From positions 1 to 64,000 of the forward strand of contig MPMM01000001.1 of NCBI GenBank assembly GCA_002238505.1: a stretch of DNA of 64,000 nt. Direction: 5' to 3'. The position numbers were made by a program, and so were the translations under genes. Shown one piece after another: positions 34,014 through 44,543 of the stretch. The notes under the pieces are model-generated. The model was not told where the DNA came from. It worked only from the letters and a program-made list of their open reading frames with translations, and made no database searches. Source of the DNA: SAR202 cluster bacterium bin22. GTDB taxonomy: Bacteria > Chloroflexota > Dehalococcoidia > Lucifugimonadales > UBA3495. How positions within the stretch are numbered: the first letter of the stretch is position 1; the number at the start of each line of letters is the position of its first letter.

Positions 34014-35837
34014 ATGGTTTCCAGTTGGTCACGTTTGTATAAGTTCATGGCCGCTTTTGGCATTATGGCTATGTTGTTCATAGTCGCCTGCGGTTCCGCC
34101 GCGCCAGAAACGGTGGAAGTGGTCAGAGAGGTTCCTGTGGAAAGAGAGGTAATTCGCGAAGTCCAGGTGGAAGTACCCGTAGAGAAGGAAGTTATCAGGG
34201 AAGTCGAAGTAGAGAAAACGGTCGTCGAAGAACGTGTGAAGGAAATCCAGGTGGACAAGATTCTGGTGGCCACGCCGACGCCGGCGCCGGCGCCGGAAGC
34301 TGCGGCTCAGTCTGAAGGTCACCTGCGGATCACCTACACGTCCATGGGCAGCGACGGCGTTTACCCCAAGGCGAGTAACGTCAATGCCGGCGGCAAAGAC
34401 GTAAACTCGTCCATGTATGACGTGGTAATTGGCTCCAACGCTCAGGGCGCATTCAGCAAGGACACCGGTATTGCCAATGACTGGTCTGTTTCCCCTGACG
34501 GCAAGGTGCACACTATCAACCTGCGTCAGGGCGTGATGTTCCACAACAACACCGAGGTTACTTCGGAAGATGTGATGTTCAGTGCGCTGGAAGTGATGGA
34601 AGAAGACGCGCAGAATGCTTTCATCAACGAGTTGACGCCTTTGTGGGACAGTTATGAGACACCGGATGCCAATACCTTCTTAATCAACTGTCATACTCCC
34701 TGCCTTTATGCTCCGTGGATTTTCTCGGGCGTACGCGGTACTGAGGGGATGGTAGTTCCCAAGGCCCACTACGAGGCAGTTGGTGAGGAAGAATTCGCCA
34801 AGGCTCCCATCGGCAGCGGTCCCTACAAGTTTGTGGACCAGGTCCTCGGCGCTTCAGTGGCGGTAGAGGCCATTGATGGCCCCCACTTCCGAGGCGGGGC
34901 CGGCGGCAGTGTACCCAAGTACGCTCAGATTACCTTCCTGGGTGTGTCTGAAGAGACCACCCGAATCGCCATGTTGAAGTCCGGCCAGACCGACGTAATC
35001 GACGTCAGCCGCGAGCGGATAGCCCCGCTGGCCGACGATGGTTTTAACATTTTCTACAAGGAACGGGCCCTGCTTTCCGGAATGTACTTCTTCCAGCAAT
35101 GGGAGGAAGGCAATCCCTTTGGAGACATCCGGGTGCGGGAGGCTTTGAACAAGGCCATCAACCGGGATGCAATCCTGGAGCATATCTTCCTGGGCCGAGG
35201 CAGCACCACGCTGTACCCCATGGGCAGCTATGCTTCCGAGAGTGGATATGATCCCGCCCAGAGTGGCTACCCGCATGACCCCGACCGGGCCCGGCAGTTG
35301 CTGACTGAAGCCGGTTACAATGACAGCAACCCGCTGGAGATCAAGCTGGCCATTTACTCCTTCGGAGGCATTGCCGAATTCCCTCGCATGATTGAGGCCA
35401 TTGGCGCCGACTTTGAAGCAGTTGGGGTGAAGGTCAACTTCCAGCCTACCGAATATGGAACCCTGCGAAGCATGCGGCGAGCATGGAGCCTCGGTGGCGG
35501 CTGGGTTGGTCCCTGGGGTACTCACAATCGGGCAGCCCCGGCTGAGATCCTGAGCATTGTGAAGGTGCTGAAGCACTCTGAAGCGCCTTACACCACTTAC
35601 AAGAATCCCGAGTTCGATGCAATCATGAACCAGGCCTTTGCCTCCACGGACCCGGATGAGGTTAAGGCGCTCATCAGCCAAATGCAGGAGCATCTGCTGG
35701 CCAACTACGACGGAATACCCCTGTTCGAGGTGGACTCGGCTTTTGCCGCCATCCCGGAAATCACTTATTGGAACACCGGGAAAGATTCTTACGACAATAA
35801 CGTCGACAGTCTCTTCTTCCCCGAACTCAGGTGGTAG
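34014..35837 (+). CDS. ABC substrate-binding lipoprotein with E-V-rich linker, SBP family 5
   Basis: A 607-residue solute-binding protein. The signal peptide ends in the lipobox FIVACG (about 20-25). A striking charged linker of repeated E-V-x-R/E-V units (VVREVPVEREVIREVQVEVP and onward, about residues 30-78) precedes the SBP_bac_5 fold; it is likely helical and lifts the binding domain from the membrane. Core marks are VHTINLRQGVMFHNN, VREALNKAINRDAILEHIF and WSLGGGWVGPWG. Ligand unknown. ATG 34014 follows AGGAGG at 7 nt, so the listed start at 33870 is rejected. It heads operon 2 (SBP - DppB - DppC), with no ATPase gene. Confidence 0.93.
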   Translation: MVSSWSRLYKFMAAFGIMAMLFIVACGSAAPETVEVVREVPVEREVIREVQVEVPVEKEVIREVEVEKTVVEERVKEIQVDKILVATPTPAPAPEAAAQSEGHLRITYTSMGSDGVYPKASNVNAGGKDVNSSMYDVVIGSNAQGAFSKDTGIANDWSVSPDGKVHTINLRQGVMFHNNTEVTSEDVMFSALEVMEEDAQNAFINELTPLWDSYETPDANTFLINCHTPCLYAPWIFSGVRGTEGMVVPKAHYEAVGEEEFAKAPIGSGPYKFVDQVLGASVAVEAIDGPHFRGGAGGSVPKYAQITFLGVSEETTRIAMLKSGQTDVIDVSRERIAPLADDGFNIFYKERALLSGMYFFQQWEEGNPFGDIRVREALNKAINRDAILEHIFLGRGSTTLYPMGSYASESGYDPAQSGYPHDPDRARQLLTEAGYNDSNPLEIKLAIYSFGGIAEFPRMIEAIGADFEAVGVKVNFQPTEYGTLRSMRRAWSLGGGWVGPWGTHNRAAPAEILSIVKVLKHSEAPYTTYKNPEFDAIMNQAFASTDPDEVKALISQMQEHLLANYDGIPLFEVDSAFAAIPEITYWNTGKDSYDNNVDSLFFPELRW

Positions 35838-35870
35838 GATTCGTCATTGCCACTGCTACGTAGCAGATCA

Positions 35871-35893
35871 GGGGCGGGTCATAGACCCGCCCC
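35871..35893 (+). terminator. Intercistronic stem-loop after binding protein
   Basis: A 10-bp stem GGGGCGGGTC / GACCCGCCCC with a 3-nt loop and no T-run. As in ABC operon 1 it sits between the binding-protein and permease genes, and probably stabilises the upstream mRNA or reduces read-through. Confidence 0.6.
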
Positions 35894-35955
35894 AACAAAC
35901 CTGACCGGTTGATTCCATTGGAAATCTGGCAGCCGTCTACAGTAAAGGACGGATT

Positions 35956-36873
35956 ATGCAACGTTACATTGTAATGAGGGCAGGGCAATCGATAATTGCC
36001 CTCCTCATCCTGTCGATGATCATATTTGCCCTGGGCCGCTTCACGGGAGACCCGATAATTCTTCTGTTGCCACAGGAGGCCAGCCAGGAAACGGAAGACG
36101 CAATCCGTGCCCACTATGGCCTGGACCAGCCCTGGCCGGTCCAATACTGGAAGTTCATCAGCAACGCGGCGCGGTTTGAATTCGGTGTCTCAATAAAGTC
36201 CAAGCGTCCGGTTATGGACCTGATCGGTCCCAAGGTAATGAACTCGCTCAGGCTGGGCCTGGCGGGAATGGTTATCACCCTGGTAATAGGAATACCGTTA
36301 GGTGTGCTGGCCGCGGTTAAACGTGACACCTTTTTTGATGGCGGGGCAAAGCTGATTGCCATTTTAGGGCAGTCGCTGCCCCAGTTCTGGGTCGGAATAA
36401 TGTTGATCCAGTTCTTCACCGTACAGTTAGATCTGTTACCAGCAGCGGGAACCGGAGGAATTACCCACTACATCATGCCTGCCTTTACGCTGGGGTGGTG
36501 GGTGGCAGCGGCGGTGATGCGTTTGCTGCGCTCCAGTATGCTGGATGCGCTGGATGGCGAGTACATCAAGATGGCCCGGATTAAAGGCCTTCCGGAATAC
36601 AGGATCGTCTGGAAGCATACCTTCAAGAACGCCCTGATTCCGGTTTTGACCTTTGCCGGCACCTACCTGGCGACTTTCATAACCGGCGCGATCCTGGTAG
36701 AAACAGTCTTTGCCTGGCCGGGGCTTGGGCGCCTGGTTTATGACTCGATCATCTGGCGTGACTTCCCCGTCTTGCAGACGCTGGTGATGATGATTGCGGC
36801 CGTGGTCATCACAGTAAATCTGGCGGTGGACATAGCCTACGCATATATAGACCCCCGAATCCGATACAACTAG
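35956..36873 (+). CDS. ABC transporter permease, DppB/OppB type
   Basis: A 305-residue permease with about six helices. It has the family N-terminus MQRYIVMRAGQSIIALLILS, the EAA-loop region EYIKMARIKGLPEYRIVWKHTFKNALIPV, and the tail IDPRIRYN. It forms the importer channel with the next gene 16 nt downstream. Paralogue of the permease at 2418. The solute is defined by the upstream binding protein and is unknown. Confidence 0.92.
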   Translation: MQRYIVMRAGQSIIALLILSMIIFALGRFTGDPIILLLPQEASQETEDAIRAHYGLDQPWPVQYWKFISNAARFEFGVSIKSKRPVMDLIGPKVMNSLRLGLAGMVITLVIGIPLGVLAAVKRDTFFDGGAKLIAILGQSLPQFWVGIMLIQFFTVQLDLLPAAGTGGITHYIMPAFTLGWWVAAAVMRLLRSSMLDALDGEYIKMARIKGLPEYRIVWKHTFKNALIPVLTFAGTYLATFITGAILVETVFAWPGLGRLVYDSIIWRDFPVLQTLVMMIAAVVITVNLAVDIAYAYIDPRIRYN

Positions 36874-36889
36874 AAAGGAGGGCGAAACT

Positions 36890-37786
36890 TTGGCTACAAC
36901 AAGCACAGCGCTAGCCGGAAGAACTGCCTTCCGCGAACGGGGAAGGCAAGCGGCGGAGACCCTGAAGCGAGCGCCGTTGATACCGATGGCGATAATCATA
37001 ATTGTGGTGTTCACTGCTACCTTTGCACCCCTGCTGACACCCCACAGCACCACGCAGCCTTCACTGGCAGACCGACTTACCCCGCCTGTCTGGCAGGAAG
37101 GTGGGAGCTGGGAGAATCCTTTGGGCACCGATGCCCTGGGCCGAGACCTGGCAACTCGGCTGATGTATGGGGGGCGGGTGTCCATGCTGGTAGCCCTCTT
37201 CACCCTGGCTATTGGGGGAGGAATTGGGACGGCCATTGGCCTGGTGTCGGGCTACTTTGGCGGGAAGGTGGATGCGATATGTATGCGCAGCGCCGATAGC
37301 ACCCTGGCATTCCCCATAATTCTGTTTGCGATTCTCCTGGTAGTGGCGGTGGGGCCCAACCTGGCCAACGTGGTTGTGGCCATTGCACTGGTTCTGTGGG
37401 CCAGATATGCCAGGGTAGTTCGTGGAGAGGTCCTGGCCCTGAAGGAGAGGGACTTCATCGCACGGGCCAGGGTTGCAGGTTGTTCCCACTTACGCATATT
37501 GCTGTTCCACCTGTTCCCTAACACGGTGAACACCCTGCTGGTTCTGCTCACGTTGCAGGTAGGTTGGGTGATCATAGTTGAGGCTTCATTGAGCTTCCTG
37601 GGAGCGGGAATTCCACCCCCGACTCCGGCCTGGGGCAGCATGGTCTCAGACGGCCGGGAATACGTGGATACGGCCTGGTGGGTTTCGGCAATTCCTGGGC
37701 TGGCGATTATGCTGACGGTGGTGGCCTTTAACCTGTTTGGTGACTGGCTGCGGGACACACTGGACCCGAAGCTGCGGCAGGTGTAA
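36890..37786 (+). CDS. ABC transporter permease, DppC/OppC type
   Basis: A 298-residue DppC-branch permease. The start is TTG 36890 behind AAAGGAGGG. It has [20 protein letters not shown] in the periplasmic part and EASLSFLGAGIPPPTPAWG near the C-terminus, plus the coupling loop RYARVVRGEVLALKERDFIA. The [10 protein letters not shown] insertion is shared with the permease at 1462, so the two operons are paralogous. Last gene of operon 2; no DppD/DppF ATPase follows, so the ATPase must be encoded elsewhere. A 28-nt repeat and a terminator follow directly. Confidence 0.92.
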   Translation: MATTSTALAGRTAFRERGRQAAETLKRAPLIPMAIIIIVVFTATFAPLLTPHSTTQPSLADRLTPPVWQEGGSWENPLGTDALGRDLATRLMYGGRVSMLVALFTLAIGGGIGTAIGLVSGYFGGKVDAICMRSADSTLAFPIILFAILLVVAVGPNLANVVVAIALVLWARYARVVRGEVLALKERDFIARARVAGCSHLRILLFHLFPNTVNTLLVLLTLQVGWVIIVEASLSFLGAGIPPPTPAWGSMVSDGREYVDTAWWVSAIPGLAIMLTVVAFNLFGDWLRDTLDPKLRQV

Positions 37787-37799
37787 CACCAGCTATTCC

Positions 37800-37827
37800 A
37801 ACATGGATGGACAGGATTAACAGGATG
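37800..37827 (+). repeat. 28-nt intergenic repeat, copy A
   Basis: Begins AACATGGATGGACAGGAT and continues to ACAGGATG; it matches copy B at 40931-40958 at 26 of 28 positions. It lies 13 nt after a stop codon and runs straight into a GGGGCGG terminator stem. Internally it carries two ACAGGAT words. Confidence 0.75.
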
Positions 37828-37860
37828 GGGCGGGTCATTGTGACCCGCCCCTCTTCCTAT
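37827..37860 (+). terminator. Intrinsic terminator of ABC operon 2
   Basis: An 11-bp stem GGGGCGGGTCA / TGACCCGCCCC (37827-37837, 37841-37851) with a TTG loop and trailing TCTTCCTATTCT. Confidence 0.8.
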
Positions 37861-37935
37861 TCTGTGGCATCACCGCCAGCCTGACTTCCCTCAGTGGAGG
37901 GCGACTGACTGGACGTTGAGGTGTCCCTTTAGTCT

Positions 37936-39636
37936 TTAGTCGTAGCGCACTCGCTCGGAACTGCTGGGGCCCCAGGGTGGGGGCGCGACTACATCCCAGT
38001 CGGAGACTACGTCCACCACGGCCGGGCGATTGGAGGCCAGGGCTTCGTCGATGGCGCTGGAGATGTTGGCCGGGTCGGTGACGCGGATGCCGAAGCAGCC
38101 CATGGACTCGGCAACCTTGGCGAGGTCCACATCGGTGAACTGCCACATGGCGTCAGCGTTCATGCCGGGATAATTGGCATTGACCACGCGCTCGTCGCCC
38201 ACGCGGCACTGGTTCAGGGAGCGGTTATCGTTGACCACGATGACAGCGTTTATGCCATAGCGGGCGGCCGTCTCAAGCTCGGAAACGTGGTACCAGAACC
38301 CGCCGTCTCCGGTATATGCCACCACCGGACGGTCGGGCAGGGCGCACTTGGCTCCCAACGCTGCGGGCAGGGCCCAGCCCAGGGAACCGGCGGCGCGAAT
38401 ATATTCCTGCTCTGCGTGGTGCAGTTCGATGTAAGCGCCGGTCCAGATTCCTGCGTGGCCGGTATCGGAGACCAGCATGGCGTCTGAAGGCAGATTGTCA
38501 GTGAATTCCTGGCAAAGGCGTTCCGGCCGGATGGGCTGGGCGTCGGAATGCCAGTCCGGCGAGACTTCATCACGGAACTCCTGCACAAGCTGCTGGATCC
38601 GCTCCACCCATTCCACGCGGGAAACAGGTTCCAGAGCTTCCACCAGGCGGGAAACGGTGGCCTTGGCATCGCCCTGTATGGCAACGGTAGTCGGGAAGCT
38701 GCGACCCAACTCTGAAGCGTCGATATCAATCTGGATGATCTTGGCCCCTGGCAGGGGAATGCGCCAGTCCAGGGTTACCTGGCTGCCCGTCTGGCTCCCG
38801 ATGAAAATCGCCAGGTCGGCCTCAGCGACCACGCGGTTGGCGCACCAGCGGGAGTAGGCGCCGCAGACTCCGACCGACAGGGGATGATTCTCGGGGATCG
38901 TGCCCTTGGCGTTGAGGGAAGTGGCCACCGGAATGTTTAGCATTTCAGCCAGCTTTACGACCTCTTCCTGGGCGCCGGAGGATGTGACGCCGCCACCGGC
39001 TACTATTACCGGTCTGCGAGATTCGGCCAGAACCTGGACTGTGCGCCGGATCAGATCGGGGCTGGGTTCCGGACGCAAAGTAGAACGCTTCATGAAGTCC
39101 TCTTCTATGATGACTTCCATGTCTGCCTCGCCGTTTTCGATAACCTCGCCCTGGATGCCCATGAAGTCCATATGTACCGGACCCGGGGTGCCGGAAGTGG
39201 ATTCACGGAAGGCCTGCCGCAACAGGTGTGGCAACTGCTCAACGGTGTCCACCGCTACGGAATACTTGGTGGTGGAGCTGAAGGGGCGGAAGTGATCAAT
39301 TTCCTGGTACGAGTTGCGGTACTGGTGGGAAAGAGGCCGGTGACCGGTGATGGCTATCACGGGAGAAAGGCCCAGGAAAGGGTCCTGCAGTCCGGCAGCC
39401 AGGTTGGCCGCGCCCACAGACTGGGCCATGCAAATGGCGGGGCCGTTGGAGGCGCGGGCGTATCCATCTGCCATGTAGGCAGCCGCCTTCTCGCCGTGGC
39501 ATACGATTCTCTCGATTCCGGCTATTTCCAGCTCCGCCAGTGTGCGGCGGGCTATGGAAGGGACGTAAAAAACATGAGTCAGGCCATACCCCTTAAAAGT
39601 TTCCGCCACAAACCTGGCGCCGCTCATTGTTGGCAT
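37936..39636 (-). CDS. Thiamine diphosphate-dependent enzyme, acetolactate synthase/decarboxylase-like
   Basis: A 566-residue ThDP enzyme with three domains. The N-terminal PYR domain has the catalytic glutamate in CHGEKAAAYMADGYAR (about residue 50), the central domain has VIVAGGGVTSSGAQ, and the C-terminal PP domain has the cofactor motif GDGGFWYHVSELETAARYG ending in VVNDN. Candidates include acetolactate synthase large subunit, benzoylformate- or sulfoacetaldehyde-type enzymes; no small subunit gene (ilvN) is adjacent, so a catabolic lyase is more likely. ATG 39636 has GGAGG 8 nt upstream. It is transcribed towards ABC operon 2. ThDP comes from the thiamine pathway represented by thiC below. 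Confidence 0.9.
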   Translation of the reverse strand: MPTMSGARFVAETFKGYGLTHVFYVPSIARRTLAELEIAGIERIVCHGEKAAAYMADGYARASNGPAICMAQSVGAANLAAGLQDPFLGLSPVIAITGHRPLSHQYRNSYQEIDHFRPFSSTTKYSVAVDTVEQLPHLLRQAFRESTSGTPGPVHMDFMGIQGEVIENGEADMEVIIEEDFMKRSTLRPEPSPDLIRRTVQVLAESRRPVIVAGGGVTSSGAQEEVVKLAEMLNIPVATSLNAKGTIPENHPLSVGVCGAYSRWCANRVVAEADLAIFIGSQTGSQVTLDWRIPLPGAKIIQIDIDASELGRSFPTTVAIQGDAKATVSRLVEALEPVSRVEWVERIQQLVQEFRDEVSPDWHSDAQPIRPERLCQEFTDNLPSDAMLVSDTGHAGIWTGAYIELHHAEQEYIRAAGSLGWALPAALGAKCALPDRPVVAYTGDGGFWYHVSELETAARYGINAVIVVNDNRSLNQCRVGDERVVNANYPGMNADAMWQFTDVDLAKVAESMGCFGIRVTDPANISSAIDEALASNRPAVVDVVSDWDVVAPPPWGPSSSERVRYD

Positions 39637-40147
39637 GTTTGGACCTCCAATTTATTCCTGTGGTTAGTCGGCTGAACATTAGCACCATACCTAGCTACAG
39701 TCAACCAAAGGAAACCAGGCGCGGCAAGCGAAATTATTGCCTCTAAAGCTCTTGCCAATGTCTTGGGAGAAAAAAGTTTTCTTCCTGTTATTTCCTGTCA
39801 TTTCCACCTGTTTCGTATCTGAAAGTAAGCTAACAATGAAAGGGAGTGACAGGCAGATGAAAGCATTTCCGTGCTCCTGGACCCACCCCTCCTTCGCAGG
39901 AGAACTGGGAGCAGTTGGACCCGACCGGGGTAAGTTGACCCCTTCATGACACTTTTAATGATAGTAAATGCTTGCACGCTGAGGAAAGGGGGGAATGTCA
40001 GTAGTGCAAGTCCAGGCTTTGATAAAAGAGGCGACAAGAGCAATGCTGGAACTGGTCTGGGAAACTACGAGAGTAAGTTTGACTTCCAATACCCGTTACC
40101 ATACACTCTAGCGCGCCAATCAAACGGGATAACATAAGGAGACAGGA
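39637..40147. other. Intergenic region, no gene seen
   Basis: About 510 bp between the divergent ThDP enzyme and the metallo-hydrolase. Small ORFs (62-89 aa) on both strands lack RBS and recognisable features. No strong hairpin or riboswitch motif was found by eye. The right end provides AAGGAG for the hydrolase. Confidence 0.5.
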
Positions 40148-40921
40148 ATGCCAGAGCTTAGCGTACTTTTGCAGGGAAGCCCATTGCGAACCGACGTGGG
40201 TGTAGTGGGATTCTGTTCGGTAGTATTGATTGAAGGGGAAAAGCGCATCCTGGTGGACGTTGGTCACGTCGGGCGGCGCACGGCCCTGGAGAATGCGCTA
40301 GCGGCGCGGGGGCTTACGCCAGAGGATATTGACCTTACGATCATGAGCCACGCCCACTGGGACCATAGCCAAAACTACGATCTGTTCCAGCACGCACCGA
40401 TGTTGGTCCACCCCCTGGAGCGAAAATACGCCCACAAGCCACACCGAAATGACTGGGCTACGCCGGCCTGGTCGGGTGCGATGATCGAGTTTCAGCCCAA
40501 GGTTGAGGAAGTAGAGGAGGGGCATGTGGTGGAGCCCGGGGTCACGATAATGCACACCCCCGGACATTCGCCGGGAAGCATTTCAGTTATGGTGGATACC
40601 CCGCAGGGAATGAGCATAGTTTCTGGCGACGTCCTGCACTATTCCGCCGTGGCCTTAACCCGCAAGAATCCGCTGGTGTTCTGGGACGAGAAGGACGCAA
40701 CGCAAAGCATCGACCGAATTGTGGAGCAGGCGGACATTATCTATCCCGGGCACGACCGCGCTTTTCACGTGGTGAACGGGGAGATTGAATACCTGGAAGA
40801 AACGAAGATGACGGTTGCGGGGCTGGACCCTGAAGACCCCAATATCACCTTCGACTTTGCCCCTCGGCCTATCTGGATAATGCCCGGGATTGAGGACCAG
40901 ACGCTGGAGCGGCTGGGATAG
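40148..40921 (+). CDS. Metallo-beta-lactamase-fold hydrolase
   Basis: A 257-residue MBL-fold protein. The metal motif HxHxDH occurs in MSHAHWDHSQNYDLF (about 70), a further metal histidine in MHTPGHSPGSISV (about 137), an aspartate in GDVLH, and a late histidine in IYPGHDR. The layout resembles N-acyl-homoserine lactonases and related lactone/ester hydrolases, but quorum-quenching activity is not demonstrated. ATG follows AAGGAG. Monocistronic; a 28-nt repeat and a terminator follow. Confidence 0.88.
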   Translation: MPELSVLLQGSPLRTDVGVVGFCSVVLIEGEKRILVDVGHVGRRTALENALAARGLTPEDIDLTIMSHAHWDHSQNYDLFQHAPMLVHPLERKYAHKPHRNDWATPAWSGAMIEFQPKVEEVEEGHVVEPGVTIMHTPGHSPGSISVMVDTPQGMSIVSGDVLHYSAVALTRKNPLVFWDEKDATQSIDRIVEQADIIYPGHDRAFHVVNGEIEYLEETKMTVAGLDPEDPNITFDFAPRPIWIMPGIEDQTLERLG

Positions 40922-40930
40922 CCATATTCA

Positions 40931-40958
40931 AACATGGATGGACAGGATAGACAGGATG
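40931..40958 (+). repeat. 28-nt intergenic repeat, copy B
   Basis: Second copy of the AACATGGATGGACAGGAT... element, with two mismatches to copy A. It again starts about 10 nt after a stop codon and is followed within 6 nt by a GGGGCGG terminator hairpin. Confidence 0.75.
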
Positions 40959-40964
40959 TTTTGT

Positions 40965-40998
40965 GGGGCGGAACCTGGTTCCGCCCCGTTTTAGTTTT
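40965..40998 (+). terminator. Intrinsic terminator after metallo-hydrolase
   Basis: A 10-bp stem GGGGCGGAAC / GTTCCGCCCC (40965-40974, 40978-40987), loop CTG, followed by GTTTTAGTTTT. Confidence 0.85.
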
Positions 40999-41069
40999 GG
41001 CGATTCAATAGTTCAGGCAGGTGGAGTTCAACCGAAAGTCGGGTTTAGCCGTTTCCTTGAAGGTTCTGC

Positions 41070-41414
41070 TTACCGCCGAAGTCTGCGCTGGCGGGCCAAA
41101 TGAGGGTTCCGGGAAGTAAGATGCCAATTGCCGCATTGGGCTTTGTAAGGCCACTGTTGACTGAATTTTCGGCTGAGACGCACTGCCTCTGACTCGGCAA
41201 CCTGCCTGCTCGGGTAGATGACCTTGTGCCTGGTCCTGGTACTGTCCAGGCACATATAGCAACGGGGTTTGCCTCTCAGGTAATAGTTTTCGGGTGGGAC
41301 AACCCTTCGGGCCCACAGAGCCAGGGCCACAATGATGGCAAGAACCAACACAATGGACCAGGGATTGGCCCACATCCAGCCCAGTGTGCGAACGACCAAT
41401 TCCGTGGTGTTCAT
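41070..41414 (-). CDS. Small membrane-anchored zinc-ribbon-like protein
   Basis: A 114-residue protein with one N-terminal membrane helix (about residues 15-35, WSIVLVLAIIVALALWA), then a basic cytosolic domain. That domain has C-x2-C in RCYMCLDS, a middle VIYPSRQVAESEAVRLSRKF, and a later C in KAQCGNWHLTSR. The C...C...C-G-x-W-H-L-T pattern resembles small zinc-binding modules common in phage and chromosomal proteins, though only three cysteines are present. Function unknown. AGGA lies before the start. It may be co-transcribed with the dehydrogenase 72 nt upstream. Confidence 0.7.
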   Translation of the reverse strand: MNTTELVVRTLGWMWANPWSIVLVLAIIVALALWARRVVPPENYYLRGKPRCYMCLDSTRTRHKVIYPSRQVAESEAVRLSRKFSQQWPYKAQCGNWHLTSRNPHLARQRRLRR

Positions 41415-41486
41415 GGTTCCTGGTCTCGCGCCATCAGCGGCGACCGGACTCCCGTAAACGGTGACTCACTTGCGTCAGACTCCCTG

Positions 41487-42566
41487 CTACCGCCCCGACA
41501 GTTTCACAGCCTGCCCACTCCGCGCCGCCTCTTCAATTGCCAGGGTTACCTCTACCGTGCGCCTGCCTTCCCTCGCCGTAGTGTGGGAGCAGGGGGTGCC
41601 GGCTGCCAGGTGGTCCAGCCAGGAGCGGGTCTCGTTGGCGATGGGGCCCCAGTATTCGCCCATGGCCCAGTCGCCTGAGGAGTTGCTCTGCATGAACAGG
41701 GCGTCCACGTAGTGGTCGGGTACATAGGCGTGAGGGACGCCCTTGTCGGTGAAGAGGAAGCTGTCCTTGTTGTCCATGTCCAGGATGATAACGCCATCCT
41801 CACCCAGCACCTCAAAGCGGGCGCTTTGGCCGTAGGTGGGATAGCGGGCCGGCAGGGCGTAGCAGATGCCCAGGTTGACCAGGCAGCCATTCTCGAAGGT
41901 GATGATGGCCCAGGTTACATCGTGGATGTCGTGGCCCATGTCCTTGTACAGGCCGTAGTTGCCCCGGGCGATGACTTCCACAGGACGGACGTCGTTGAGG
42001 TACCAGCAGGCCATGTCCACGTAATAGGTCAGGGCGTCAAGGACTGGCGTTGCCTCGGGTGAGCGTTTGAGGATTTCCATCATGTGGGCGCGGGAGTTAT
42101 ACACGCGGGACTGGATGCCGATAATTCCGCCCAGCCTTCCCTGGGCCACCTGTTCCCGGGCCAGCATCCAGCGTCGGTCGTGACGGCGGGAGTAGCCGAT
42201 TCGGAGTTCAACACCGGTACGGTCCACGGCCTCAACAATCTTGTCGGTGTCGTCCAGGGTAAGGGCCAGGGGTTTTTCGACGAACACGGGCTTGCCCAGT
42301 TCCAGGGCCTGGAGGATGGGTTCCACATGCTCGTGCTCGGGGGTGGAAATTACGACAGTGTTGACCTGGGGATCGGATATGATGCGGTAGTTGTCACTGG
42401 AGGTCAGGTCGGCGTTGACCTGCTCTCCCAGCATTCCGGCTTTCTCGGCGTCGATATCGGATACGGCGAGGAAACGCACGGAAGGATGGCGGGAAGCCAT
42501 ATTGGCGCGGAGTGTGCCGATGCGACCGGAACCAACTACGGCGACGCCAAGGTCTTGCTTCTGCAT
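41487..42566 (-). CDS. Gfo/Idh/MocA family oxidoreductase
   Basis: A 359-residue NAD(P)-dependent dehydrogenase. The Rossmann motif GSGRIGTLRA is near residue 12, the family EKPLALT lies at about 97-103, and the catalytic-region histidine lies in the segment DALTYYVDMACW. Relatives include myo-inositol 2-dehydrogenase and scyllo-inositol dehydrogenases. A sugar or cyclitol substrate is likely. The start has AGGAG 9 nt upstream. It lies downstream of thiC but is separated from it by a terminator. Confidence 0.9.
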   Translation of the reverse strand: MQKQDLGVAVVGSGRIGTLRANMASRHPSVRFLAVSDIDAEKAGMLGEQVNADLTSSDNYRIISDPQVNTVVISTPEHEHVEPILQALELGKPVFVEKPLALTLDDTDKIVEAVDRTGVELRIGYSRRHDRRWMLAREQVAQGRLGGIIGIQSRVYNSRAHMMEILKRSPEATPVLDALTYYVDMACWYLNDVRPVEVIARGNYGLYKDMGHDIHDVTWAIITFENGCLVNLGICYALPARYPTYGQSARFEVLGEDGVIILDMDNKDSFLFTDKGVPHAYVPDHYVDALFMQSNSSGDWAMGEYWGPIANETRSWLDHLAAGTPCSHTTAREGRRTVEVTLAIEEAARSGQAVKLSGR

Positions 42567-42595
42567 GGGTTTAGCTCCTGGATGTTATTGATCCA

Positions 42596-42648
42596 CAAAT
42601 AAAAACGAAGAATCACGAAGATTATACTCTTTCTTCGTGATTCTTCGT
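42596..42648 (-). terminator. Intrinsic terminator after thiC
   Basis: A perfect 17-bp stem, ACGAAGAATCACGAAGA / TCTTCGTGATTCTTCGT (42605-42621, 42632-42648), which on the minus strand is followed by TTTTATTTG. It is unusually long and AT-balanced, closer to repeat-derived hairpins built from ACGAAGAA words. Confidence 0.8.
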
Positions 42649-42704
42649 GCGATGTTGCTCAGCATTTTCCGCTGTTCAACTGGCGCCTTGAGGCCGCCTC
42701 ACTA

Positions 42705-44543
<1,839 letters not shown>

